Below are positions 1-5,893 of a DNA stretch of 8,417 bases, piece after piece. Where the stretch lies: the NCBI GenBank assembly GCA_019084435.1, contig JAHRFV010000012.1, forward strand, positions 1 through 8,417. The letters run 5' to 3'. Origin of the DNA: Dethiosulfatibacter sp. (GTDB lineage: Bacteria; Bacillota_A; Clostridia; Tissierellales; Dethiosulfatibacteraceae). A program made the translations under genes and the position numbers. Below the pieces are notes generated by a model. It saw nothing but the letters and a program-made list of their open reading frames with translations. It was not told where the DNA came from and ran no database searches. The stretch's first letter is position 1. Every line of letters begins with the position of its first letter.

Positions 1-365
1 ACAAAATCTCCCTCAAAATCTCCCTCAAAGTGAGCTTTGGCATACATTTCTGCAGTCTTTTGAATGTCACCTCTCTTGATATCACAAATACTGATAGCAC
101 CCTTTTGCTTTATATAACGAAGGGTGTTGGAATACGCTTTTAGACCCTCCAGTCCCAATGCTTCATAATAAGCAATCTGAACCTTATAGCAAGCTGTGAT
201 GTCACTGGTTTTATCTATTATTTCCTTATTGAACTGAAAGATAGCCTCTCCTCTAGTCTCGAATGCCTCGGAAAAGCTCTCGGGAAGATAAGAAAACTCT
301 GTATCCAGTCCCACACACACATGTCCCTGATTTTTAACCGCATCGAATATTCTATCTACTATCAT
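1..365 (-). CDS. pyrF: Orotidine 5'-phosphate decarboxylase, N-terminal part (runs off the left edge)
   Basis: Decarboxylates OMP to UMP, the last step of de novo UMP synthesis, in the cytoplasm. Only the first 121 codons are in the window, read from the ATG at 363-365. The translation starts MIVDRIFDAVKNQGHVCVGL. It shows the substrate-binding GLDTE (residues 19-23), CYKVQIAYYEA (59-69) and the catalytic DIKRGDI motif (95-101, Lys97), followed by AHFEGDFEGDF. This pattern is the longer bacterial PyrF class (about 270-310 residues) common in clostridia, rather than the 230-240-residue B. subtilis/E. coli form. The start is well supported: AAGGAG lies at 372-377, 6 nt upstream, inside the end of pyrC. 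The gene overlaps pyrC by 14 bp, which suggests translational coupling. In related operons pyrK, pyrD and pyrE often follow, but they are outside the window. No lesion is seen in the visible part. Confidence 0.95.
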   Translation of the reverse strand, partial: MIVDRIFDAVKNQGHVCVGLDTEFSYLPESFSEAFETRGEAIFQFNKEIIDKTSDITACYKVQIAYYEALGLEGLKAYSNTLRYIKQKGAISICDIKRGDIQKTAEMYAKAHFEGDFEGDF

Positions 366-1581
366 TCTCTGCTCCTTGATAAACTAATTTCCCTGCTTTT
401 ATAGTCATCACCACTTTACCACAAACTGACAAACCATTAAAGGGTGTATTTTTGCCTTTTGACTCAAACTCTCCGCTATTGATTACATAGGAAGCTTGTT
501 CATCCACGATAACAATATCACCTGCATAACCTTCTTTTATTAGTCCTTTTTTTATTCCCAATATCTTGGCAGGCTTTTCTGACATGATTTGGGACAGTTG
601 ACTCATTGAAATATTGTGTTCTTTAACCAAGACAGTATAGCATATGCTAAAGCTAGTCTCGATGCCTGATATTCCAGGAGCACCTTTTTCCTTATCTTCC
701 TGGCTGTGGGGTGCATGATCTGTGCCGATAGCATCTACATGTCTTTCTTTTATAGCATTGATCAATGCTATAACATCCTCTCTCTCTCTCAATGGTGGAT
801 TGACCCTATAGTTTATGCGACTATCTCCGATCAGATGGTGTGGCGTTACCTCACAGGTTACATTCAAGCCTTCTTCTTTACTCTCAATAATCCTTCCTAT
901 AGCCTCTTTGGTACTGACATGTGCCATGTGAAGCTTGCATCCGCTTATTCTAGCAAGTTCTATGTCACGGTATGTCATAAGGTTTTCCGCCAATCTCATA
1001 TCGCTCTGGGAGAAATAATGGTTCTCAGCATGTGAGATGACCGTTGCACCCTTTTTCTTTGCTGTCATCATGGCATCCAACGCAAGCTTGTCATTCATAA
1101 CTCCCTTGCCATCATCAGTAATGAACTTAGTTATTTCTAGCACCGATTCCAGATGGCTTATGTCTTCTCCTTCGATACCATTTGTCACTGTCGCGCATTG
1201 TACGACGTCGACAAGCCCAATTGCTTTTCCCTTTTCCTGGACCGACTCAATTATCTCTTTGCTGCTAGCAGGTGGATTTGTATTTCCCATCAACAGGGCC
1301 GTGGTGTACCCACCTCTTACAGCCGCCTTAGAGGCTGTCTCTATGGTTTCCTTATACTCAAATCCAGGCTCTCTAAAATGAGCATGGGTATCCACAAATG
1401 CGGGCATGGCAGTCATCCCTCTACCATTGATAACTCTATATCCTCGTGAACCAGTCGCTGTATCTGTACTGACAATCAAGCCATTCTCGATAATAATAAC
1501 TCCGTACTCATCCTTCTCCGCGTCCACTATTTTTACATTGGTAATCATCAAATCCATATCTTTATACATATCTTTATCCAC
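352..1581 (-). CDS. pyrC: Dihydroorotase, class I
   Basis: Cyclises N-carbamoyl-L-aspartate to dihydroorotate, the third step of pyrimidine synthesis, as a cytoplasmic zinc amidohydrolase. From the upstream start it has 409 residues, against about 420-430 for class I enzymes. Visible motifs are DTHAHFREPG (64-73, metal ligands His66 and His68), the DDG of ITDDG (155-158, bridging aspartate), SHAE (183-186, His184), HVS (221-223) and GTDHAPH (286-292, catalytic Asp288). The HxHFREPG signature marks class I, not the short E. coli-type class II. The farthest start is a GTG at 1579-1581, 2 bp after the pyrI stop, with AGGA about 9 nt upstream. The usual family start (MITNVKIVD) corresponds to the ATG at 1546-1548, so the first 11 residues may not be translated or may be a lineage extension. 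They contain a 12-bp tandem repeat. The end overlaps pyrF by 14 bp. Confidence 0.95.
   Translation of the reverse strand: MDKDMYKDMDLMITNVKIVDAEKDEYGVIIIENGLIVSTDTATGSRGYRVINGRGMTAMPAFVDTHAHFREPGFEYKETIETASKAAVRGGYTTALLMGNTNPPASSKEIIESVQEKGKAIGLVDVVQCATVTNGIEGEDISHLESVLEITKFITDDGKGVMNDKLALDAMMTAKKKGATVISHAENHYFSQSDMRLAENLMTYRDIELARISGCKLHMAHVSTKEAIGRIIESKEEGLNVTCEVTPHHLIGDSRINYRVNPPLREREDVIALINAIKERHVDAIGTDHAPHSQEDKEKGAPGISGIETSFSICYTVLVKEHNISMSQLSQIMSEKPAKILGIKKGLIKEGYAGDIVIVDEQASYVINSGEFESKGKNTPFNGLSVCGKVVMTIKAGKLVYQGAENDSR
1555..1578 (-). repeat. 12-bp tandem repeat at the pyrC N terminus
   Basis: On the minus strand GATAAAGATATG is followed at once by TATAAAGATATG, giving DKDM then YKDM in the reading frame. 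It lies between the GTG start and the ATG at 1546-1548, so it duplicates an in-frame ATG and makes the true pyrC start harder to assign. It looks like a slippage product. No function is evident. Confidence 0.6.
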
Positions 1582-1583
1582 TA

Positions 1584-2021
1584 CTATATATCCTGTTTAT
1601 TGGGATCATATGCTTGATCACAGTATATGCATCTGTATAATTTTTCTTCTCTGTTTACCAGTCTGAACCTCTGATCAATTTCCTGCTCGATGGATGTGAT
1701 GCATCTCGGGTTACTGCATTTCACAACATTACTTACTTCTTGGGGCAATTCCAGATTGAGTTTCTTGACTATTTTATCGTTTTCTATGATGTTGATAGTA
1801 ATGTTATGGTCAATGAAACCTAAAACATTCAAGTCAATGTCTAAAACATTTTCAATTTTTATGATGTCTTTTCTGCCTAGTTTTTTTGAAGCAACATTCT
1901 TAATCATAGCAACCGTAAAATCAGCTTCATCCAAATTTAGGTATTTATAGATTTTCATACTCTTGCCAGCTGCAATATGATCAATGACAATTCCTCTTTC
2001 TATCGAATCAACCTTTAGCAT
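1584..2021 (-). CDS. pyrI: Aspartate carbamoyltransferase regulatory subunit
   Basis: Non-catalytic partner of PyrB. In the E. coli-type holoenzyme it binds nucleotide effectors (CTP/ATP) and links catalytic trimers through a zinc domain. The protein has 145 residues against 153 in E. coli. Residues 1-98 form the allosteric domain ([20 protein letters not shown] at the N terminus). Residues 102-134 carry the four zinc cysteines, in CSNPRC (102, 107) and CIYC (131, 134), all intact. The start codon overlaps the pyrB stop as ATGCTAA (7-bp overlap), so the two subunits are probably translationally coupled for stoichiometry; a G-rich stretch just upstream serves as ribosome site. pyrC begins 2 bp after its stop. 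PyrI is absent from Bacillus but common in clostridia, which supports the taxonomic call. Allosteric behaviour cannot be read from sequence. Confidence 0.96.
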   Translation of the reverse strand: MLKVDSIERGIVIDHIAAGKSMKIYKYLNLDEADFTVAMIKNVASKKLGRKDIIKIENVLDIDLNVLGFIDHNITINIIENDKIVKKLNLELPQEVSNVVKCSNPRCITSIEQEIDQRFRLVNREEKLYRCIYCDQAYDPNKQDI

Positions 2022-2944
2022 TTTTCTACCCCCAACAATTTCATAATTAAAGCCATCCTGACAAACATACCGTATTTTGCCTGTTTGAAATAAGCCGCTC
2101 TTGGATCATTGTCAATCTCCACAGATATCTCATTTACTCTAGGTAATGGATGTAAGACAGCCATATCTTGTTTCGCCATACTCATTTTATCCTTGTCGAG
2201 TATATATGAGTCCTTTAGTCTTACGTAGTCAGCCTCATTGAAGAATCTTTCCTTTTGGACGCGGGTCATATATAAGATATCCAAATCACTAATGACATCC
2301 TCAAGTCTTTCGATCTCCTGGAATTCCATATCATTTTTCATTAAAATCTCTTCTCTGATATAGTCTGGAATTCTAAGCTCTTCTGGCGATATCAGAACAA
2401 ATTTGATGTTTTCATATCTTGATAAGGCTTTGATTAGGGAGTGAACTGTACGTCCAAATTTCAGGTCGCCACAGATACCGATGGTAAAATCAGTCAATTT
2501 ACCTCTTAAGGCCCTGATTGTCAGTAAATCTGTCAATGTCTGTGTGGGATGCTGATGTCCGCCATCTCCACCGTTGATAACTGGAATAGGGGAGTTCAAG
2601 GCAGCAACCTTAGGAGCACCCTCCTTTGGATGTCTCATAGCGCATATATCTGCATATGAAGCTATCGTCATCATGGTATCCCTTACGCTTTCTCCCTTTG
2701 CGGCTGATGAGCTTTCCGCAGAAGAAAAACCCAATACCTGCCCACCCAGTCTTAGCATAGCTGCTTCAAAACTGAGTCGAGTCCTGGTACTGGGTTCATA
2801 GAAACAGGTTGACAATAACTTTCCTTTGCAAACGTCGGTATATTCTACCGGGTTTTCGATGATTTTGTCAGCCAACTCAAATATGCTCTCCAATTCCTCT
2901 ACTGTAAGATCCATAGGATCTATCAAATGTCTTCCTTTTAACAT
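2015..2944 (-). CDS. pyrB: Aspartate carbamoyltransferase catalytic subunit
   Basis: Condenses carbamoyl phosphate with L-aspartate, the committed step of pyrimidine synthesis, as a cytoplasmic trimer expected to pair with PyrI. It has 309 residues, the normal family length. Motifs in order are [13 protein letters not shown] (48-60, carbamoyl-phosphate loop), SSSAAKGES (78-86, the mobile loop with its lysine at 83), HPTQTLTDL (132-140), TRVQKERF (227-234, aspartate binding) and HPLPRV (265-270). All key residues are intact. It is the first gene of the operon, starting at the ATG at 2942-2944. An AAAGGAGG ribosome site sits only 4 nt upstream, and that site is embedded in a PyrR-type RNA hairpin. 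The stop overlaps the pyrI start. Expression is therefore likely controlled both by the leader terminator and by access to the ribosome site. Confidence 0.97.
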   Translation of the reverse strand: MLKGRHLIDPMDLTVEELESIFELADKIIENPVEYTDVCKGKLLSTCFYEPSTRTRLSFEAAMLRLGGQVLGFSSAESSSAAKGESVRDTMMTIASYADICAMRHPKEGAPKVAALNSPIPVINGGDGGHQHPTQTLTDLLTIRALRGKLTDFTIGICGDLKFGRTVHSLIKALSRYENIKFVLISPEELRIPDYIREEILMKNDMEFQEIERLEDVISDLDILYMTRVQKERFFNEADYVRLKDSYILDKDKMSMAKQDMAVLHPLPRVNEISVEIDNDPRAAYFKQAKYGMFVRMALIMKLLGVEKC

Positions 2945-2975
2945 ATATCCTCCTTTTAGCCTCTCTGGACTATAT
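2945..2975 (-). promoter_or_regulatory. PyrR-type RNA-binding loop overlapping the pyrB ribosome site
   Basis: The RNA read from 2971 to 2958 is AGUCCAGAGAGGCU, an exact match to the PyrR consensus ARUCCNGNGAGGYU. It folds as an upper stem AGUC/GGCU closing a CAGAGA hexaloop, a purine-rich 3' bulge AAAAGGAGG, and a lower stem AUAU/AUAU (2972-2975 with 2945-2948). The bulge is the pyrB Shine-Dalgarno sequence. PyrR binding in the presence of UMP would therefore be expected to block translation initiation, as described for the mycobacterial pyr leader. The lower stem is only 4 AU pairs, so bound protein is probably needed for stability. An alternative fold pairs UCC with the GGA of the ribosome site. 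Confidence 0.8.
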
Positions 2976-2980
2976 TAAAG

Positions 2981-3019
2981 CAAATTAAAATGCCTTCTCC
3001 ATTTGACGAGAGAAGGCAT
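2981..3019 (-). terminator. Intrinsic terminator in the pyr leader (attenuator)
   Basis: The minus-strand RNA has AUGCCUUCUC pairing with GAGAAGGCAU (2990-2999 with 3010-3019), a 10-bp stem around a 10-nt loop. It is followed by UUUUAAUUU, a T-tract interrupted by two A. No T-tract follows in the plus direction, so it terminates minus-strand transcripts only. It lies about 45 nt upstream of pyrB and inside the transcribed leader, which marks it as an attenuator. It can also stop read-through from the membrane-protein gene upstream. Confidence 0.8.
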
Positions 3020-3041
3020 GATTATCCTAGCATGTGTGGTA

Positions 3042-3079
3042 TTCAATTACGCCTTTTCAGCCTCTCGTGCCAAATTAAA
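3042..3079 (-). promoter_or_regulatory. Degenerate PyrR-like hairpin, candidate anti-antiterminator
   Basis: RNA UUUAAUU (3079-3073) pairs with AAUUGAA (3048-3042), enclosing GCACGAGAGGCUGAAAAGG. This shares GAGAGGCU-(G)-AAAAGG with the site on pyrB but lacks the UCC, having two mismatches to UCCNGNGAGGY. Its ACGAGAG (3068-3062) is complementary to CUCUCGU (3012-3006) in the terminator's 5' half. Release of the hairpin could thus form an antiterminator, the layout known for the Bacillus pyr attenuators. PyrR binding to this degenerate copy is inferred. Confidence 0.5.
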
Positions 3080-3094
3080 GGTTCAATTTCATTT

Positions 3095-3123
3095 AAAATA
3101 CTACAAAACCAATGAAATGTCAA
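3095..3123 (-). promoter_or_regulatory. pyr operon promoter, sigma-A type
   Basis: On the minus strand a perfect -35 TTGACA (3118-3123), a 17-bp spacer and a -10 TATTTT (3095-3100, 4 of 6). Transcription would start near 3088-3090, giving a leader of about 145 nt before pyrB that holds the two PyrR-like elements and the terminator. The promoter begins only 5 bp past the stop codon of the upstream membrane-protein gene. Confidence 0.8.
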
Positions 3124-3128
3124 TAGGA

Positions 3129-3773
3129 TTATGCCATAAACCTGACCAATGCATCGATATGTTTTTTGAATCTTTTTTCTATCAATCCCATGATTTTTCC
3201 AATGAATACAGCAGCTATGACTGTGCCCTCTCTAACACCCACAAACCCTCCGAGAAATATCAAAGCCAAGGCAGTTGCTGTCACTACCAGCAAAGTGTCA
3301 ACAACTGTTTTTACCCTATGAAATTCTTTCTTGGTAACTACTTGAATGGCCAGCATAAGACCCTCTGGAGGCATAGGAAGTATATTTGCTCTCAAATAGA
3401 GAATAATACCAATGGAAATCAGCGTCATACTAATCACCAGAAGCAAGAGTCTTATCACATAATGCTCCGGTGAAGGAAATGAAAAGATAAAATTTGAAAA
3501 GGTAACGAAGTAGCCAAAAACTGTTGAAAAAATAATCTGCAGCAAGTTTCGTGCTTTGAAATTTCTTCTGAGCAAAATAATTTGAATAAGAATAAAGATA
3601 GAGAAAATGACTATGATGACATGTCCCTGTTCTATGCCTGTAATCAGGCTGATGATATAGGGTATCGAGTTGACAGGCGATATACCCAATCGTGACTTGA
3701 TGGAAAAGGTAACACCAACAGCCAAAAAGAAAAGACCCAAACAATATATAAAAACTTTCTTCAGTATCCGCAT
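3129..3773 (-). CDS. YczE/YyaS/YitT-family integral membrane protein
   Basis: A 214-residue membrane protein with about five hydrophobic segments, near residues 7-25, 50-68, 78-97, 106-127 and 155-176. The family pattern is visible as a first helix followed by SIKSRLGISPVNSIPY (24-39), an LPMPPEG loop (132-138) and a conserved VREGTVIAAVFIGK region (180-193), ending in a basic tail. The biochemical role of this family is not established; Bacillus YczE has been linked to antimicrobial peptide/lipopeptide production. AAAGGAG (3784-3790) lies 10 nt upstream of the ATG. The gene has its own promoter at 3834-3862, so it is probably not part of the aminotransferase operon upstream. It is followed directly by the pyr promoter with no terminator between. 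Nothing in the sequence ties it to pyrimidine metabolism; transport of a small molecule is conceivable but unsupported. Confidence 0.85.
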   Translation of the reverse strand: MRILKKVFIYCLGLFFLAVGVTFSIKSRLGISPVNSIPYIISLITGIEQGHVIIVIFSIFILIQIILLRRNFKARNLLQIIFSTVFGYFVTFSNFIFSFPSPEHYVIRLLLLVISMTLISIGIILYLRANILPMPPEGLMLAIQVVTKKEFHRVKTVVDTLLVVTATALALIFLGGFVGVREGTVIAAVFIGKIMGLIEKRFKKHIDALVRFMA

Positions 3774-3833
3774 TATAGAGACGCTCCTTTTGACTCAGTT
3801 TAATACTCTTGTTTAAAATTACTTAGTCATTAC

Positions 3834-3862
3834 ATTCTATTTTATATAGTATTAATAATCAA
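3834..3862 (-). promoter_or_regulatory. Promoter for the YczE-family gene
   Basis: On the minus strand TTGATT (3857-3862), a 17-bp spacer and TAGAAT (3834-3839, 5 of 6). The -35 overlaps the stop codon of the ATP-grasp gene. The predicted start near 3827 leaves a leader of about 54 nt before the ATG at 3771-3773. Confidence 0.55.
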
Positions 3863-5154
3863 TCATTATTTACTTCATTATTCCAATTACCCCTGTAGTG
3901 TGCCTGAGCATCTCGAATAAGCAGGTTGTGACCTTTCTGGTCTTTAATGACAACACAGTCTAATACAGCTTCGGTTTTCTTGTTGAGTTCATTAATATTT
4001 TGAGCTATTATAACCAAATGTCCCGCTCGACCTGTTGCATTGCGTATAGGGCTGATTTCATCACCTTCTTTGAAATTAAAAGCGCCATCGATTATCAGAC
4101 CTTCTTCTAACAATTCGTTCATGTCTGAAAGGAATGCTATGGTTCCCGGATAGGCGAAAAACAGGATAACATTTACAACGTCTCTGGTGGTGTCCATGTA
4201 ATTCAAGGAGGACAATCTGTTTGGAATCCCTAGTACATCATTCAATAGCAACCCGTTGAGATCCAATCCATAAAGAGACTTTATGTATACATCTTCAAAG
4301 GCACCACCTATACGGGCCGCTGTTTCATTGACAAGGATTCCTTTATTACCAACCAGCATTTGAAAGTAAATCGGACCTTTTATTATACCAAAGGCTTGTA
4401 CGAGATCTTCCGTCAACTTGATGATCGTTTCCTTATGAAGATTGTAGTACTTTGAAGGATAATGATGAGCTGTGCAAATCCCGATATGGGGTTCGGTATC
4501 ATAAGTAACCCTGTCAGCGACAGACAATATATGAGTAGTTCCCTCTACAACCCAACCTGAGACAGTAATTTCATCATTTGGATAATAAGATTCCCACAAA
4601 ATCTCAGATTCATGGGTGAAAGAAAAGGATTCTTTCACAGCTTCAGTTAAATGAGCTAGATGATTGACTTTCAGAACTCCTCGCTGGCCTTGACTGTCAT
4701 ATGGTTTAACCACTATTGGAACTGCTAAATGTCCCATATCGCCTTCTACTAGGTCTTTTGTCAAATAGCCAAATTTAACGGTTGGTATGTCATGTTGAAC
4801 AAAAATGGATTTCATTTTCTTCTTGTGAGTCAATGCATAGGCTAATTCGGAGCTAATATAGAAGGGTAAGTTTAGGGTTTCTGAAGCGCAAGCTCCCGCA
4901 TAGACAGGCTGATCAGTACCGGCCGTGATAATCGCATCAGCTTGAAGCTGTCTTGCTGCGTCTACAATTCCTGAAATATCAAAAGTTGAGATCATCTTAT
5001 GGATATGAGCATATTTTTTCCCAGGAGGCTCCATTAAATAGTCTAATAATATGATATGGTGTCCTTGAGCATGCAAATACTTCAATAAAGCTACCTGGCA
5101 GTTCCCACCGCCGAGAACGATCAATTTATAAATATGATGATGCGAATGTTTCAT
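3859..5154 (-). CDS. ATP-grasp ligase of a sugar-modification operon
   Basis: A cytoplasmic ATP-grasp enzyme of 431 residues. The family activates a carboxylate as an acyl phosphate and joins it to an amine or thiol. Residues 9-60 form a Rossmann-like preATP-grasp fold (YKLIVLGGGNCQ, ILLDY). A lysine-rich linker follows (110-115), then IVVKPYDSQGQRGV (147-160, ATP lysine and glycine-rich loop), LWESYYPNDEITVSGW (186-201) and NETAARIGG (276-284, the metal-binding Asn/Glu and Arg). The core is intact and resembles carbamoyl-phosphate-synthase/PurK and L-amino acid ligase types, with an extra C-terminal domain (about 320-431). The substrate is unknown. The context suggests it acylates or aminoacylates the amine installed by the WecE-type enzyme. 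The N terminus has a natural His cluster (KHSHHH). The start overlaps the glycosyltransferase stop as ATGA, with AAAGGA about 10 nt upstream. Confidence 0.85.
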   Translation of the reverse strand: MKHSHHHIYKLIVLGGGNCQVALLKYLHAQGHHIILLDYLMEPPGKKYAHIHKMISTFDISGIVDAARQLQADAIITAGTDQPVYAGACASETLNLPFYISSELAYALTHKKKMKSIFVQHDIPTVKFGYLTKDLVEGDMGHLAVPIVVKPYDSQGQRGVLKVNHLAHLTEAVKESFSFTHESEILWESYYPNDEITVSGWVVEGTTHILSVADRVTYDTEPHIGICTAHHYPSKYYNLHKETIIKLTEDLVQAFGIIKGPIYFQMLVGNKGILVNETAARIGGAFEDVYIKSLYGLDLNGLLLNDVLGIPNRLSSLNYMDTTRDVVNVILFFAYPGTIAFLSDMNELLEEGLIIDGAFNFKEGDEISPIRNATGRAGHLVIIAQNINELNKKTEAVLDCVVIKDQKGHNLLIRDAQAHYRGNWNNEVNND

Positions 5155-5891
5155 AGGTTGATTTTCCTTTCTATGTGATAAGCCGTACCTTTTTTACGAA
5201 ATGGTTTCAAAAAAGACCAAGGTGCATAATACAGCACAATTCTCAAAAACAACCTCAGCTGCTTTGAAAAAGTGTAATTTGACTGCCCTAAACGCCTCTG
5301 CAGTTTTTCGTAGTATATGTTATCGATGTGGTGAGTATGCTTGACGACTGAGGCAGATATATAAACAAATGTATATGGATGAGTCATGATGGTATTAGCA
5401 AGAGAAGCTTTCATGATTCTAAAAGAGCTAATTCTTTTATTTGCTGGTTTTCTTAATAGATATGTAAACAGTTTGTCAGTCATCTTTGAGCCAAGATTAC
5501 GATAGAGCTGGTCATAATTGACATCAGTTACAGCATACACAATATCATAACCCGATTGAATCCTTTCCATAAGTTCAGCAATAACTGAAACCGGGTGTTG
5601 ACCATCATCATCCATCGTTAAAATATATTGACCGGCAGCAAAACCTAAACCACAGAATATAGCGTTTTGCTGGCCATAATTTTTTGCTAAAAAAATGGAT
5701 TTAATAGCAGAAGTTTCAAAAGATAATGTTGTCATGATTTTTTTTGATTGGTCTAAAGAACCATCATCGACTAGAATGATTTCATACTCCCATCCGTATG
5801 ACTGGCATAAGGAGATGATTTCCTGACATAATCCATAGATGGTTTTTTCTCCATTATACACAGGAATAACGATAGAAATAAGGGGTTCCAT
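5151..5891 (-). CDS. GT2 glycosyltransferase, polyprenyl-phosphate sugar transferase-like (ArnC/DPM1-type)
   Basis: GT-A fold family 2 glycosyltransferase of 246 residues. Visible motifs are IVIPVYNGEKTI (7-18), VDDGS (41-45, nucleotide binding), NYGQQNA (71-77), MDDDGQHP (93-100, metal/nucleotide-sugar site) and KRISSFRIM (152-160). The NYGQQNA, DDDGQHP and SSFR set is typical of enzymes that load a sugar onto undecaprenyl or dolichyl phosphate, such as ArnC and GtrB. Those usually run past 300 residues with two C-terminal membrane helices. This protein stops soon after YTFSKQLRL (206-214), with only a hydrophobic stretch (about 213-229) and a basic tail, so it is probably membrane-attached on the cytoplasmic side rather than anchored by two helices. 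The ribosome site AAGGAG lies in the last codons of the aminotransferase gene. The stop overlaps the next start (ATGA), so the short length looks natural, not a frameshift. Confidence 0.88.
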   Translation of the reverse strand: MEPLISIVIPVYNGEKTIYGLCQEIISLCQSYGWEYEIILVDDGSLDQSKKIMTTLSFETSAIKSIFLAKNYGQQNAIFCGLGFAAGQYILTMDDDGQHPVSVIAELMERIQSGYDIVYAVTDVNYDQLYRNLGSKMTDKLFTYLLRKPANKRISSFRIMKASLANTIMTHPYTFVYISASVVKHTHHIDNIYYEKLQRRLGQSNYTFSKQLRLFLRIVLYYAPWSFLKPFRKKGTAYHIERKINL

Positions 5892-5893
5892 AA

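Noticed and set aside
3..29. 12-bp tandem repeat AAAATCTCCCTC at the left edge
   Set aside because: It encodes EGDFEGDF within pyrF, where related enzymes have a similar EGDFE-DF pattern. The repeat is explained by the protein sequence and is not a separate element.
706..1449. Several plus-strand open frames of about 100 codons
   Set aside because: All lie inside pyrC on the other strand, where the full set of dihydroorotase motifs is intact. They have no ribosome sites or family features.
3003..3473. 156-codon open frame on the plus strand
   Set aside because: It runs antisense through the pyr leader and the YczE-family gene, has no good ribosome site, and its product is rich in His, Cys, Gln and Tyr with no recognisable motif. 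The minus-strand membrane protein explains the region.
3800..3858. Terminator after the ATP-grasp gene
   Set aside because: The only inverted repeat has AU-rich 8-bp arms about 40 nt apart and no T-tract. It is not a credible terminator.
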